A DNA stretch of 64,000 nt from Anolis sagrei (GCF_037176765.1 NC_090025.1:19714545-19778544); one strand, 5' to 3'. Counted from the first letter of the stretch, positions 13,701 to 24,934 are shown. Notes: a model not told the origin generated them from the letters alone. A program made the numbers and translations.

Positions 13701-14806
13701 CATTATCTTTATTAAGTCTTTCTCCCTAATATGTCAGTGTACCTCTTGGGAGAGATTTATAGCAAACCACTCCAAGAGTTTCATCAGTTGAATTACATAT
13801 TAATTTCATAAATAAAGAACTGAACAGTTTTGAATGACCTTCATATAAACTTCTCAAAAAACCATTTGTCAAGCTAGATTCTTTAAAGGCAATTGCAGAT
13901 TCTGCAGCAAATTCAAAAATGATTGGTGTTGAATTCACCCCTTTTCCCATGATCCACAGAAGGAAACAGGTAAAAATACTAGTGTCTTCCAAAGACAGTA
14001 ACCATATCCAGGGCTTCCAACCCTTTACTTGGATGTGCATCGCTGAGATTAGCTAAACCCACATTCAGTGAGTAGAATAATCACAAGACTAGAAAGCCCC
14101 ACATACATCTTTTCATATTAGTTATACAGCTAGAACACTAGAACTAGGCTTTCATATGTCACAGCCTGAACTCAGAAAAGTTATGCCCACTGGTTATGTT
14201 GACTGGACAGATCTGGCAGCTGTAGCTCCGAAAGGAACTTTTCAAAGTCACAATATCAAAACAGTCAATTCAAGACAACATCAGTTATGCTAGTTGAGTG
14301 GGTTAAAATTGGCACCGTGGGCTATACAAGTATGCAACTCTGAACTAAAGGAAGTGACTTTCTCATTTGAGCTCATGACCATAATTACATAACAGTCACA
14401 GCTTCCCACACATGCCAACTGTTCTGCAAAACTTGCAGTACTCTTAGCAATTTTTTTAAAAAGTGGAGAAACATGGCAGAATGCCAATTCACAAATGCCA
14501 ACAGTACCTGGTAAAAAAGCAAACCCACTTTCTGACACAGAGAAAATTGGTGTAAAAAGATCATAATTTGTACACAAAGAAGTATGAAATATGTATCATC
14601 ACCTTTAGTGTAACATCACACAGTTCCCCAGCTTCATAGAAACGAAGGAGAGAACTGTGGAAATCCTTCCAGGCTTCATTTGCTTCAAACACAAATGTCT
14701 CTTCTTCCGCATCACTGTTCACCGGCGACCTTTCATGTTGCTGCTGCCTTTTCCCTTTAACCACACGGTGTTTTGCTTGCTCTGGAATCATAGAGTCAGA
14801 AGCCAT
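1431..14806 (-). CDS. KLHL8: KLHL8, kelch-like protein 8 (eight coding exons; last exon outside window)
   Basis: Joined minus-strand exons 14603-14806, 10695-11243, 8885-9071, 6805-6948, 5041-5152, 2863-3031, 2063-2222 and 1431-1635 give 1,730 coding bases (576 codons plus 2 nt). The order is N-terminal tail, BTB domain (from about residue 62), BACK domain, then Kelch blades with repeated GG doublets. Splice phases agree at every junction and all introns are GT/AG. Human KLHL8 has 620 residues, so about 43 C-terminal codons are missing beyond position 1. The family is a CUL3 ubiquitin-ligase substrate adaptor; KLHL8 and worm KEL-8 are reported to target rapsyn. No stops or frameshifts are seen in the exons, so the gene looks functional. 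The neighbouring dehydrogenase genes match the KLHL8-HSD17B13-HSD17B11 order of mammals, which supports orthology. Confidence 0.95.
1712..1756. repeat. (AT)n microsatellite
   Basis: An uninterrupted TA dinucleotide run in a KLHL8 intron. Confidence 0.9.
1795..1960 (+). mobile_element. Helitron-like non-autonomous fragment
   Basis: It shares the block gggagttgtagttgctggga and the following 'tttatagttcacctacaatc' with the better-preserved copy at 41.39-41.96 kb. The class is a tentative guess from the TC...CTAGT-type ends of that copy. Confidence 0.4.
2063..2222 (-). CDS. KLHL8: KLHL8 exon, Kelch blade
   Basis: 160 nt, phase 0 to 1. It reads NYVYAVGGNDGTASLS through HGCLYVV. The donor is gtaagt. 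Confidence 0.93.
2863..3031 (-). CDS. KLHL8: KLHL8 exon, Kelch blade
   Basis: 169 nt, phase 2 to 0. It reads RGIALASLGGPIYAIGG through NTPRGGVGSVALM. Confidence 0.93.
3060..3225 (+). mobile_element. LINE/SINE 3' tail of L2 type
   Basis: It ends with a 'ctttgagtcacctccgggctg ... tataaat' type sequence followed by a (TAAA)n-like run. Similar 3' ends are seen in the L2 copies in this window. Confidence 0.5.
3235..4420. mobile_element. pogo/Tigger-like MITE split by an L1 insertion
   Basis: The left end (agtcagccctccacatttt) and the right end, read in reverse complement (agtcagtcctccatgtta), form imperfect inverted repeats. An L1 piece with long target-site duplications sits inside (3468-4269). 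The class assignment is tentative. Confidence 0.4.
3468..4269 (+). mobile_element. 5'-truncated L1 with 21-bp target-site duplications
   Basis: The open frame to the TGA at 4020-4022 is the C-terminal end of L1 ORF2, including the C-x2-C...H...C zinc-knuckle-like stretch (CWKCLEQVGSFYHMWWTC). About 250 bp of T-rich 3' UTR follow. Identical 21-bp direct repeats at 3447-3467 and 4270-4290 flank it, marking a target-primed insertion. The intact frame and perfect duplication suggest a fairly young copy. Confidence 0.85.
4430..5040. other. KLHL8 intron, nothing recognised
   Basis: AT-rich unique-looking sequence with A- and T-runs; no repeat family or exon recognised. Confidence 0.5.
5041..5152 (-). 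CDS. KLHL8: KLHL8 exon, Kelch blade
   Basis: 112 nt, phase 1 to 2. It reads KVYAVGGHDGNEHLGS through KASMNTK, with the diagnostic GG doublet and a W (NKWMM). Confidence 0.93.
5153..6804. other. KLHL8 intron
   Basis: Mostly unassigned AT-rich sequence. The one recognisable piece is an L2-type 3' tail ending near 6,400. Confidence 0.5.
6235..6402 (+). mobile_element. L2-type LINE 3' end
   Basis: The sequence 'gtaagctgccctaagtcccc' followed by 'ctataaataaag' and a (GAT)n tail matches the 3' ends of the other L2 copies in the window (35.3 and 62.5 kb). Confidence 0.6.
6805..6948 (-). CDS. KLHL8: KLHL8 exon, first Kelch blade
   Basis: 144 nt, phase 1 to 1. It reads VLFCVGGRGGSGDPF through SRRRHVGVISVG. 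The donor gttggt is weak, but only this junction keeps phase with the next exon. Confidence 0.93.
6949..8104. other. KLHL8 intron, nothing recognised
   Basis: AT-rich intron sequence with no family I can name. Confidence 0.4.
8105..8380 (-). mobile_element. tRNA-derived SINE (second lizard family)
   Basis: Read on the minus strand it begins with a tRNA-like head and ends with the 'gacttgcagtttctcaagtc' type 3' body. The same family occurs at 39,718-39,985 (minus) and, as 3' parts, at 29,005-29,130 and 61,225-61,370 (plus). Confidence 0.65.
8885..9071 (-). CDS. KLHL8: KLHL8 exon, end of BACK domain and linker
   Basis: 187 nt, phase 0 to 1. It reads VRLPLLPICFLMGVVAKE through RTTPRKHTA. It completes BACK and links to the first Kelch blade. 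Confidence 0.95.
9690..10008 (+). mobile_element. Sauria-type tRNA SINE
   Basis: It has a B-box-like 'ggtttgaatct', the central block 'ccaacctagcaattcgaaaa', and a BovB-related 3' end 'gacacaattagacttactgt'. The tRNA head is partly degraded. Confidence 0.8.
10102..10174. repeat. Trinucleotide inverted repeat (CCA/TGG hairpin)
   Basis: A perfect 21-bp stem is formed by a (CCA)n run at 10102-10122 and a (TGG)n run at 10154-10174, around a 31-nt loop. It lies in the KLHL8 intron. Confidence 0.9.
10695..11243 (-). CDS. KLHL8: KLHL8 exon, BTB and BACK domains
   Basis: 183 codons, phase 0 at both ends. The exon starts VGSKLISCHK and ends DEIIAQ. It holds most of the BTB fold (FRAMFLSEMAEA, FVYSSRLTL) and the first part of BACK (NCLAVRAFAESH, LLSSNDL). 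The donor is gtaaga. Confidence 0.95.
11244..14602. other. Long KLHL8 intron, no recognised features
   Basis: AT-rich sequence. The short open frames here have no family features, and the only clear low-complexity tract is a T-run near 13,673-13,687. Confidence 0.5.
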
Positions 14807-14924
14807 TAGCTGCTATCTCCTTCCAAATCTGTTGTCAATCTCCATAAGACGCCAAGGCAGACATTGTGCCAAGCAAATCAGATTAAATATCCAGTCCTGA
14901 GTGGAACCGTCACTTTCTGATTTA
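14603..14924 (-). CDS. KLHL8: KLHL8 exon with start codon
   Basis: The coding part is 14603-14806 (68 codons, phase 0 at the donor gtgatg). It begins MASDSM and ends LCDVTLK, entering the BTB domain. The acceptor after a strong pyrimidine tract puts the exon start at 14924, leaving a 118-nt 5' UTR that contains two short overlapping upstream ORFs (14835-14864 and 14813-14845). Confidence 0.92.
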
Positions 14925-15439
14925 CTGTAGGAAAGAGAAAAAATATTCTTCAGTAGAAGTCTTAATTACATATTATCTGAAACCCTTTACCCATTTTTAG
15001 TTTGCCTCTTTGAAGAGTCTAATGTACAAGACCAGTAAAAAGGAGATTATGAATAACCCTGATCCTTAAAATATGGCAAAAAACATTGCCATGTCTTACA
15101 ACAGGTTGGATCAGACTGCTAAAAGATTTGCCTAATGCTACAGTAAATAGTTTACATTAAGTCACTCAACACTTTTGGATCCAACCAAATGCCTTCCAGT
15201 ACTTCTACCACAAACAGCTTAAGTAAATAGATGCAAGGAGAAACAGATACTGAAATAAATGGAAGAAAAAGTTGTGGTAAATAATTAGAGTTCTCTATCT
15301 CTTTGCAGGTAACACAAATCTTGAATATCTCTCTATTCTTGTTACAATTACTACTTGAGGAAGAAAGGGTCGTGAAAAAGCAGTGTCCTTCTTTGTATGA
15401 ATGCTGCCTGTAGAACTGTTCTAGAAAAGCTGTCTAGAA

Positions 15440-16432
15440 CAGTATTTCTCAATCTGGGAATTGGGACCCCTGGGAGGGGGCGCAAGGGGGTTTCAGAGGG
15501 GTCACCAAACACCAACAGAAAACATACATATTTCTGATGGTCTTAGGAACCCGTTTGGCAGAGAAGGCTGAAGATCTCTCTGCCCGTCCTTTTCCTTTTT
15601 GGAAACAGATGGTGAATCCTCCCACCAGAAGCACTCTTCTGCTGTGATTGGCTGGCCTCTCAACCAAGGGGAGGGCTGCTTCTGAGACTTCAAGCGAGGA
15701 GGGGAGAGCAAGCATTCTGGGTGCATGGCAGCGTGGTGCAAATGTGCGGGCGAGGGAGAGCTTGCGAGGCTGCAGGGAGGCTTGCACTAGCAAGTCCCTT
15801 CAAGGCATGGGGGTTGTGTGTGGGAAGATTGGCCCAATTATATCATTGGTGGGGCTCAGAATGCTCTTTGATTGTAGGTGAACGATAAATCCCTGCAATC
15901 ACAACTCCCAAATGTCAAGGTCGATTTTCCTCAAACAATGTTCACAGTTGGGCATATTGAGTTTCTGTGCCAAGTTTGGTCCACATCCATCATTGCTTGA
16001 GTCCACAGTGTTGTCTTGATGTACGTGAACTACAACTCCAAAACTCAAAGTCAATGTCCACCAAACTCATCCAGCATTTTCTGTTTTGTTACTTGTTTGA
16101 TTCAATTCCATCGTTGGTGGAGTTCAGAATTCTCTTTGATTGTAGTTTAACTATAAATCCTAGCAGCTACAACTCCCAAATGACAAGATCACCCCCACCC
16201 CCACCCCCCCACCACACCAGTATTCAAATTTGGGCATATCTGGTATTTGTGCCAAATTTGATCCAGTGAATGAAAATATATCTTGCATATCAGATATTTA
16301 CATTACAATTCTTAACAGTAGCAAAATTACACTTATGAAGTAGCAACAAAAATAATTTTATTGTTGGGACATCACCACAACATGAAGAACTGTATCAAGG
16401 GGTTATGGCATTAGGAAGGTTGAGAAACAGTG
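15440..16432. mobile_element. hAT element with nested Helitron-like insertion
   Basis: The ends are inverted repeats (cagtatttctcaatctgg at left; aaggttgagaaacagtg at right). Eight-base flanks gtctagaa (15432-15439) and gtctatta (16433-16440) fit an aged hAT duplication. The part from about 15,830 to 16,270 is a minus-strand copy of the Helitron-like family seen at 41.4 kb. Confidence 0.65.
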
Positions 16433-16440
16433 GTCTATTA

Positions 16441-18340
16441 AACCCTTGGTTCTAAGTCAAAGTGTTATAAACTGATCTCTTAAATAACTCAAGATTCTTG
16501 TGTGTATTTTTAGAGTCAAGACTTAAGCTGCAGAGTGTTTCTTTCCCAGGGTGAAAAAAAACTTTTTTGTATCGGTACACAAACAGAACTCAGCCACGAA
16601 TTTAATTGCCATGTCTCTATGCAATAACATGTTGGGAGTTATAGTTTAAATCAATGGTCTTCTCTTCCAAAAAGTGCTGGTACCTCACCAAATAACAAAT
16701 CCCATGATTTTATAGCACTGAGATATAACTAATAAATTGGTGTGGAACTGAATTAATTCCATAGTGAAAATGCATCCCAAGAGACAAAATAGGATGTAGG
16801 AATCATGTGGTTATATGGTAATTAAAATTTACATAAATTTTGCCCAGACCACTCCAAACCATAAATACAGTATGTAGAAAGTATGTAGAAATTAATTTAC
16901 TCCACAAAACTCTTTAAGCCACCCCAAAATTATATTCAAACCTCCAAGGATGTGTCCTAAAAACTGGCATATCTCTGTATATATAGGAAAAGCATAACAA
17001 GAGCAACCCATTTATTTTAAAACAGGAGTATAAAGGGGAGGGGATGTCTATCAGGAAAAGCTTAAGGATTACCAGTACAAGTTTGGTGCTTTTAACCCAA
17101 AGTGCATTATTCTGTCAAAAACTTTGGCCTAACTACTTCTCTATACTAAATCACCTGTAGCAAGAAAAAGATCAGAATGGCAACTGTACTGACCTGCACG
17201 TATAAAGAATAATCTGATCTCCCTCACCATTTTGGAAGATCCAACATTTAGTCTTGACACTTCACATTCAGATTCACTTAATATGAAAACTACCTTCTCT
17301 TTCCTCCTTTTCATGTCTCAGTTATTACTAATTCTTCACTATAAGTGAAGTATCAAACATTATCAAACAAACCACTATTCAATTCCCGACTTCCATTTAA
17401 TATTTAACATTTGGACACTTTAAATATAATACTACCAGTAGTTGTAAGAGTACTACTTTCCATATCACATGTATATAAAGACATACAAGAAAACACAAGA
17501 AAATGAAGACTGATCCCAATCAATTCAAAAATAACCTGTATCTGTGTATTCTGAATACTTGTAAAATGATTGACATGAGAATTAAACACACCTTGAACAA
17601 CATTAAAATGAGAACAACTTCTAGCTTTTGTTTTCAGACAGACTTTTCTATGAATAGAGTACATTTTATCTTCTATAAATAAACTAAAACCTGCCAACTG
17701 GACATTTAGAACAAATCATTCAAAATGACTTAAGAACCTCTCATTTTACTCATTATCTCACCCACAAACATTTTAAAAAACCGTTGGGTGCCATGACATG
17801 AGACCTGTAGGTCATTATTGTCCTATAAACATTTATGTTAGAAGCAAGCAGTCAGATCATTTGAAATAGTTTTTTAAATGCACCACTCAGCATCTTATGA
17901 TCTGTATACTCTCCTTTCAAAAGGCAGCTGATCACTTCTTCCACCAATCTGGAATTGGAAAGTTGCCCATTTCCCTCTAATCTGATCTCTGCACATTAGA
18001 ATAATGATCTTTAGCCACTTGAAACTTCTCCAAGATGCTAAGTCTAGAAAGTTCAAGCTGTTTTTCAACAATGCAGCAGTGTTCCATTCCTTTCTCAAAC
18101 AGAGTACAAGCGCTTTTCTTTGTCAACTAAAATGGCATTCTTTTCATCTCTAAGCAAGGAGTCAATTACTAGATTCATAGGTTTTAGTCCCCATTGCTAT
18201 ACCAACTGCCTAGTCTTGTAGTCTCTCGGTTTAATAGTAAAATTTAAAAAATACCACAGATAAACCTAGTCACATAGTATCGAGGCAAAACATGTTGGCA
18301 TTTATACTGTGATCCAGTTTGTGACTATTTTGAGAAAGTT
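16441..18340. other. KLHL8 intron 1, mostly unassigned
   Basis: A MITE-like piece at about 16,620-16,740 resembles the family at 27.69 and 58.69 kb. The rest is unrecognised. Confidence 0.4.
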
Positions 18341-18362
18341 CATTGAGGGAGGGTGATGGAAT

Positions 18363-18894
18363 ACAGTTGGTCCTTTGTACCTATGGATTCTACAGCCATG
18401 GTTTCCACTATCCAGGGCTTGAAAATATTCTCACCCTTCACCCCCAAACTCCAAAAAGCAAACTTGGATTTGGCCATTTTATATAACCAATACAATTTTG
18501 TTACATTATTGTTTATAATGGAACTTGAACATCTATGGATTTGGGTATCCACTGGAGGAGCGGAAGACTATAAGGACACATTGCACCAATTGGGAGTGCA
18601 GGGCTGTAAAAATGGAAAAATAGCAAATACAAAACTGCATATTTTAAAAATGAGAAACTACCTCTGTAGGAATCTCTGGATCATCTACCATGACTCTATG
18701 GTTAACTCTATGGCTAGAAGGTGACCACAGAATAACACTAGAGAACCTACAGATTCCTAGAGAAGTGTTCTCTCTAGTTCTATCAGTATGGTAGAAGGTG
18801 ACCACAGAAGTCACACTGGAACAAAGAAATTCCAAAAGAGAACATTTTAATCAAATCTGCAAAAGTCAAACCTACAAAAATGGATAACCAACTA
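18363..18894. mobile_element. pogo/Tigger-like MITE
   Basis: It is flanked by TA at both sides. The left end cagttggtcctttgtacc and the right end, reverse-complemented (tagttggttatccattttt), form degenerate inverted repeats. No transposase frame. Confidence 0.55.
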
Positions 18895-18998
18895 TACTCT
18901 ACATTATGAAACTATTGGCACTGAAAGAACCCCCAAGGAATTGAATGGGTCAATGTACTTTTAAAGAAAGCTTTAAGAGGAATTTTCAGATTGTGCAA

Positions 18999-19195
18999 AG
19001 ACAGCATGATATAGTGATTTGAGCACTGGATGAGGACTGTGGTGAACGGGGTTTGAATCCCTCAGCCATGGAAACCTTCACATTCTCTCAGGCTCAGAGG
19101 AAAACAGTGCTCACCTCCCCAAACAAATCAATCCAAGAAAACCCCGTGATGGATTCACCAAAACCTGGAACTGATTTGAAGCCACACAACAAAAA
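18999..19195 (+). mobile_element. tRNA-headed amniote SINE with Deu-like body
   Basis: The tRNA-like promoter contains 'gggtttgaatccctcagcc'. A body ending 'aagaaaaccccgtgatggat' and a CA-rich tail follow. Fragments of the same family lie at about 38,780-38,900 and 46,500-46,690. Confidence 0.65.
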
Positions 19196-20034
19196 ATATT
19201 TTGAAAAGAAATCATCATTATATATGGAACACCAAAGAAATCTCAAATAAACTAAACAGATCTATGCTCGAAGAAGTTTACAATCTAAGGTTTCATGGAA
19301 GCAGGAAACAAATGCTGTTGAGACAACTGATGCTTGTACAGGTGAGGAGAAAAACAGAAGCAAGCTCTTCTGCTATTCTGCAACTTACATCGATCAGATT
19401 AATTTCCCTACATTTCTTCATGCAGCTGGAAATCCCAATTAGCGCATGGGTCCTAACTGCATGTAAAAAGTGTTGTGTATATATGCAAAATGGAGAACAG
19501 TGTCCAGTGCTGAATTCCTTCTCTCTCCTTACCATGAACTATACATGCTACAAGCCATATAGACAGCTTTAAAGAAGGTTTATATGAGTGTGAACTAGTG
19601 CAGTTACAAAGTCCTACTTTGATGCAGTGTCTACATCCATTACTTGCTGCACTGTTATGTACAAAAGACAGAGGAGAGGAATATAGCATGGCAGAAACAC
19701 AGCACAGTCTCAATGTCTCTAGGCATAGAACCAGATCTTCTGCCTCTCTAACTCTATACTGCTGCTTGATATCCACCTCAATAGAACAGATATTTATATT
19801 AAGGTAATACTATACCAAAGAACAGCAAGTGTGCGCACAAGTGTCACCGTCAAATGGCATTTTCTCACATTCTGAACTTGGTATGTAGAACAGCTGCCAA
19901 AGAAGTTGGACATTGAGCTATTTAATAAATTTTTAACTCTCTGATCAGTGCAAACCTCACAAAACTTACAAAACAAAACCACTGACCAGGAATGTGGATC
20001 ATAAAAACAGCCTTATTAAAATCATATATAAAAG

Positions 20035-20345
20035 CTAAAGCTAAAGTCTAGTCGAGTCTGACTCAGGGGAGTGGTGCTCATCTCAGTTTCTAAGCTGAAG
20101 AGCTGGCAATGTCCATATATGCCTCCAAGGTCATGTGGCTGGCATGACTGCATGGAGCGCCGTTATTTTCCCACTGAAGTGGTATCTATTGATCTACGCA
20201 CGTTTGCATGTTTTCGAACAGCTAGTTTGGTAGAAGCTGGGGCTAACAGTGGGAGCTCACTTAACTGGATTTGAACTGCTGACCTTTTGGTCAGCAAGTT
20301 CAGCAGATTAGTGGTTTAACCTGCTGAACCACCAGGGGCTTGTTA
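20035..20345 (-). mobile_element. Sauria-type tRNA SINE
   Basis: Full-length in reverse orientation. The tRNA part at 20,260-20,345 carries 'ggatttgaactgctgacct' and the BovB-like end is near 20,050. The 3' terminal bases are partly replaced. Confidence 0.8.
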
Positions 20346-20399
20346 AATCATATATAGATGGCTGCAAAAATATCAATAGTCTGTTGTGGGACTGATTGA

Positions 20400-21140
20400 C
20401 AGATCACAAAGCAGGTAGTCAAGTGTTTCTAAGGGAAGCAAATTCCACATATGAGGAGCCACAACTGAAAGAGTCTGTTTCAGGTACGTATCAATTCTAA
20501 TAGATCAAAAGGCTATACTTTCAAGGCCAATCTCAAAGCACAATTTGCAGGAATGTAATTACATATAAAAATTTATTAACATAAACAAAATTAACATAAA
20601 TTTTCAACCACGGCACCATAACAAAAGTAACAACATTCCTTTCTCCAACTATCCCTATCTCAACAATTAATCCTACAAATACAACAAGAATGGTTTAAAA
20701 TTAGTTCTTGTCCAGACCGCCTACCATCATACAAATTATGATATTGTAATATAGTGACAGAGTCCATAAAACACCCAGAATTATCCAAATGAATGACTGT
20801 AGGCTATTTTCCAAAAGCCTTGGCTCCAAAGTGTTCATGGCCTTAAAGGGGAACACATGGGAACCTCAGGCAATTGATACAAAACTGGTGGAACATGGGA
20901 TGTTAGAAATTGCATTTTGGCCAGCAATCCAACATAGAAATGAGATTTTTGAAAATAAAAAATCAAGGTTTTTACTTAGCCACCTGAGACTTCACTGTAG
21001 CTTGAAGTCAGAACTATTTGTGTTGAAGCTGATGCCACTGACATTATGTATTCACACTTGGATGTCTTTGCCAAGCTGTGAGAATGTTTGTTTTAAGCAC
21101 CAATGCCCTCTGCATATAATTTATCCAAGCAGCATTTTTT
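20400..21140. other. Probable old LINE-derived sequence
   Basis: Fragments resemble decayed LINE 3' ends (for example 'aagcaaattccacatatgag'), but I could not assign a family. Confidence 0.3.
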
Positions 21141-21539
21141 AAATTCCTGTGCAGTGTTCAGAGAGTGAACACCACAGCGCAAATGCAGACAGTGAATACA
21201 AAAGCAACATGAATCCTAAATAAGTTGTCCCAGAGGAGCTTAGATGCCACCAGCTTTTTCTCATGGAAAAAGAATACCTAGCTTTTCGTCACGGTTTTTG
21301 ATCCAAATAACTGTAAATAACTCTTCCCTGCAATTAAAAAAGAGGAAAGAAGTAACTGCTAAAACTTTGGACATCACCACAAAATATAAGTAGGAAATCA
21401 AAGAAGTAAATTAAATGTGAACTCAGAGCAATTGTTTTCCCCTGTTGGCTGTTAGGAATTGTGGGAGTTGAAGTCCAAAAGCTGAAGTTTGCCCAAAAAA
21501 TCATGAAAGAACAATACAGTGTGTAACCAACATAAACTT

Positions 21540-21905
21540 ACTAGCATTTCAATGGGAATGGTGGGCCTGCTTTTAGCTGATCAGATAGTCAAGTTAATTC
21601 AGATTGCTGCTGTTGTGTGACTTGAAGTTGTTTCAGACTTAGGATGACCCTAAGTCTAAAGTTTAGACCAGGGGAAAAGCAAATGATCTTGGAGGGCCAC
21701 ATTCGGCCCATGGGCCTTAGTTTGAGAACCCCTAGAGTAGATCAATACGTGGAAAGGTAACGGCGCTCAATGCAGTCTTGCCGGCCAAATGACTTTGGAA
21801 GTGTCTACAGACAACGTCGGCTCTTTGGCTTAGAAATGGAGATGAGCACCACTCCCCAGAGTCAGGCACAACTAGACTTAATACAAAAGACAATGGATTC
21901 CCAAA
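21540..21905 (+). mobile_element. hAT-like MITE followed by a Sauria SINE 3' part
   Basis: 21,540-21,735 is homologous to the MITE at 786-984. 21,750-21,905 is the 3' half of a Sauria SINE ending 'gcacaactagacttaat'. Confidence 0.6.
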
Positions 21906-22519
21906 ATTGCAAAAAACACAAATACTACTAAGATAGTATGTGCTTGCTATGGAATCAAACAATTGCAGAGCACTATTTAGGAGAATTTGATGCAAGTATC
22001 TATGTGTCTTTTGTTATTTATGCCTTATATGTTGGCAATACTTGGAAACATTTATCCATTTTGGGACATGTTCTAGCCACCTCTATATATTCCCTTTAGA
22101 TCCATTTCTTCATTGTATCATCATACTTATCCACCTGAGGAAGATTTGATATTTTGGAGAACTTGATGTCCACTTCATTGTATCCTGCATATTTTCTCCA
22201 CCTGAGGAAGACTTAAGACAGTCGAAACCGGTCTGGAAATTCCCCACATGGATATCCTCTTACAAGGGACGGAAAGCTCCACTCAATAGTATCTTTACAG
22301 AAAGTAAGGGATCTTATGACCTTAGGAGAAGTCTGCTTTACAGCAAGAAAGACTATTTTTGTGACTGATGTAAAAATCACTGTATAAATAAGTTTTTTGT
22401 TCCTTGTATATCATAAGTTGGATATATGTTTAAAATGGCATTATATAAGCTACAAAAAAACCCAACAATTTACCTCTGTTATTTATGTACTCCAGCTTGT
22501 AGTGGATTTGTGTTTTTTA

Positions 22520-22566
22520 CAACTAGACTTAATGTCAGGGGAAACCTTTACTTTTGCATCTCTATA
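22520..22566 (+). mobile_element. Sauria SINE 3' end fragment
   Basis: Only the BovB-like terminus 'caactagacttaatgtcagg' and the short tail remain. Confidence 0.6.
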
Positions 22567-22602
22567 ATTTGCCACCTTTGAAGTGCTTCACCCCACCAGG
22601 CA

Positions 22603-22643
22603 TTATTATTATTATTATTATTATTATTAGTAGTAGTAGTAGT
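22603..22643. repeat. (TTA)n(TAG)n microsatellite
   Basis: A compound trinucleotide run. Confidence 0.9.
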
Positions 22644-22671
22644 ATATTTATTTATACCCCCACTTTATCTC

Positions 22672-23132
22672 AAAGTGGCTCAGGGGGGAGTCTCTCATTT
22701 GGTTTCAGCCATTGATTGAGGTTCTGGGTTTGAGCCTGCCACTTTTGGACTCTCACTTGCTGAGGTGTTCCAGCGAGTGTCCCCTGGGCACACAGAAAAC
22801 TGGGTGACTTGGAAGGCACTGAACAGCCTGGGCTCTGGCACGAGATGCAGAGCCAACCTTCAGAAATGGGGCTACAAAGTGCAATCCACGACATGCAAGT
22901 GTGGAGAAGAGCAAACTACAGACCACCTGCTGCAATGCAACCTGAGCCCTACCACCTGCACAATGGAGGACCTTCTTGCAGCAACACCAGAGGCACTCCA
23001 AGTGGCCAGATACTGGTCAAAGGACATTTAATCAACTACCAAGCTTGCAAACTTTGTGTTTTGTTTGTTTAATTGTTAAAAAAAATGCAATGAAACTGTT
23101 TGGTCTACCCCTGACACGCTAAATAAATAAAT
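22672..23132 (+). mobile_element. LINE 3' fragment with inverted 5' part
   Basis: 22,776-23,029 (plus) encodes the C-terminal end of a LINE polyprotein with the zinc-knuckle-like [15 protein letters not shown] and terminal YWSKDI. The adjoining 22,672-22,772 encodes the immediately preceding residues (QQVRVQKWQAQTQNLNQW) on the minus strand. This is the layout left by twin priming. The LINE clade is not resolved. Confidence 0.7.
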
Positions 23133-23838
23133 CTCAAACTGGCTAAAGGCAAAAAGCATCAGCATACACATACCCACACCACTGGAGAAATTACACTGCT
23201 TAGCCGGTATTGCACCACCTGACATCCGCCGGGAAGTAGCAGCCAATAGTGAAAGGACCAAGGCAGAGACATCTCCAGCTCATCCCCTGTTTGGGTATCA
23301 GCCAGCACGTCAACGACTTAAATCAAGACATAGTTTTCTTAGAACTACAGAGACACTCGCTGGAACACCCCAGCAAGAGAGAGTCCAAAAGTGGCAGGCC
23401 CAAACCCAGCACCTCAATTCATGGGTGATACCAGATGAGAGACTCCCCCCTGGGCACTCAGAAGACTGGGCGACTTGGAAGGCGCTGAACAGATTGCGCT
23501 CTGGCACCACGAGATGCAGAGCCAATCTTAAGAAATGGGGCTACAGGGTGGAATCCTCGGCATGCGAGTGCGGAGAAGAACAAACCACTGACCACCTGCT
23601 GCAATGCACCCTGAGCCCTGCCACATGCACGATGGAGGACCTTCTTGCGGCAACCCCAGAGGCACTCCAAGTGGCCAGATACTGGTCAAAGGACATTTAA
23701 CCAAATACCAAATTTACAAAATCTGTGTGGTTTTTTTTTCTTTCTTTTTTTCTTCTTTTTCTTTTTAATCTCTGTGTTTGTTTTGCTCTGTTGGAATTGT
23801 AATACAATGGTTGCTGATGACACGATAAATAAATAGCA
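23133..23838 (+). mobile_element. LINE 3' fragment, younger copy
   Basis: A longer copy of the same LINE family as at 22.7 kb. The open frame 23,425-23,700 ends [15 protein letters not shown]...YWSKDI. It is followed by a pyrimidine-rich 3' UTR and an 'ataaataaat' tail. Its last ~430 bp are almost identical to 43,823-44,248. Confidence 0.7.
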
Positions 23839-24325
23839 TACACTTTAAAACATACATATACGCAAACATCGGAACAGGATGAGATATAAACAATATTTAA
23901 AAATCCCCAGTTAAAAACCATTAAAACATCCCTAGACAGTGATGCCAAAGGTAGGAGTTGTAGTCCAATGTCAATGGGGCACAAAGGCTGGAAAGGCTAT
24001 CACCCTTCCTAAGAATCAATAATCCTGTTTTATAACGTTGTCCTAAGCAGGCTTTCAAAAACAAACAACAACAACAAATCATATTTGATACTGCCTTTCC
24101 TCAAGGCTTAAATTGCAATCATAAAGATACACTGTGTGTTCATTGAAACTATGCTTTCAATCTGTTTTAAACCAGTGGGTCTTTAAGCATGATATTTAAT
24201 GCCCTTTTTTTGTAAATGAGTGGGTTTTTTGGTTGCATATTATAATTATTGTATTATAATTATTGTAAGCCATTTGGGAAGAGATACAAAATAAGACATG
24301 CCTTCCATAAATATAGACATAAATA
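23839..24325. other. KLHL8 intron 1 with LINE-tail-like ending
   Basis: Unassigned sequence ending near 24,320 with a 'tattgtaagccatttggga' tail that resembles degraded L2-type 3' ends; the AT satellite starts at that tail. Confidence 0.35.
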
Positions 24326-24934
24326 AAGACATATATTATATAATAATAATATAATGTAATATAATATATTGTATATACATATATTTATAATATTATAATA
24401 TAATGGTATAGTACAATATAGTAATATTTAATACTGATATTGACTATGCTCATATAATATATTGTATGTATATATCTATTGTAAGATATTGTATATACAT
24501 CTAATATTTATAATATTATAATGTAATGCAATATAATACTACTACTAATAATATGATATAATTATATATTTATATTACATGTAATATTACTAATAATATT
24601 ACAATATAATGATATAGTACAATATATATATATATATATATATTGTAAGATATTGTATATACATATAATCTTTGTAATATTATAATGTAATGCAATATAA
24701 TAATACTACTAATAATAATATGATATAATTATGTATTTATATTACATTCAATATTACTAATGATATCACAATATAATGGTATAGTACAATATATATATTG
24801 TAAGATATTGTATATACATATAATCTTTGTAATATTATAATGTAATGCAAAATAATACTACCAATAATAATATGATATAATTATGTATTTATATTACATG
24901 CAATATTACTAATAATATTATAATATAATGGTAT

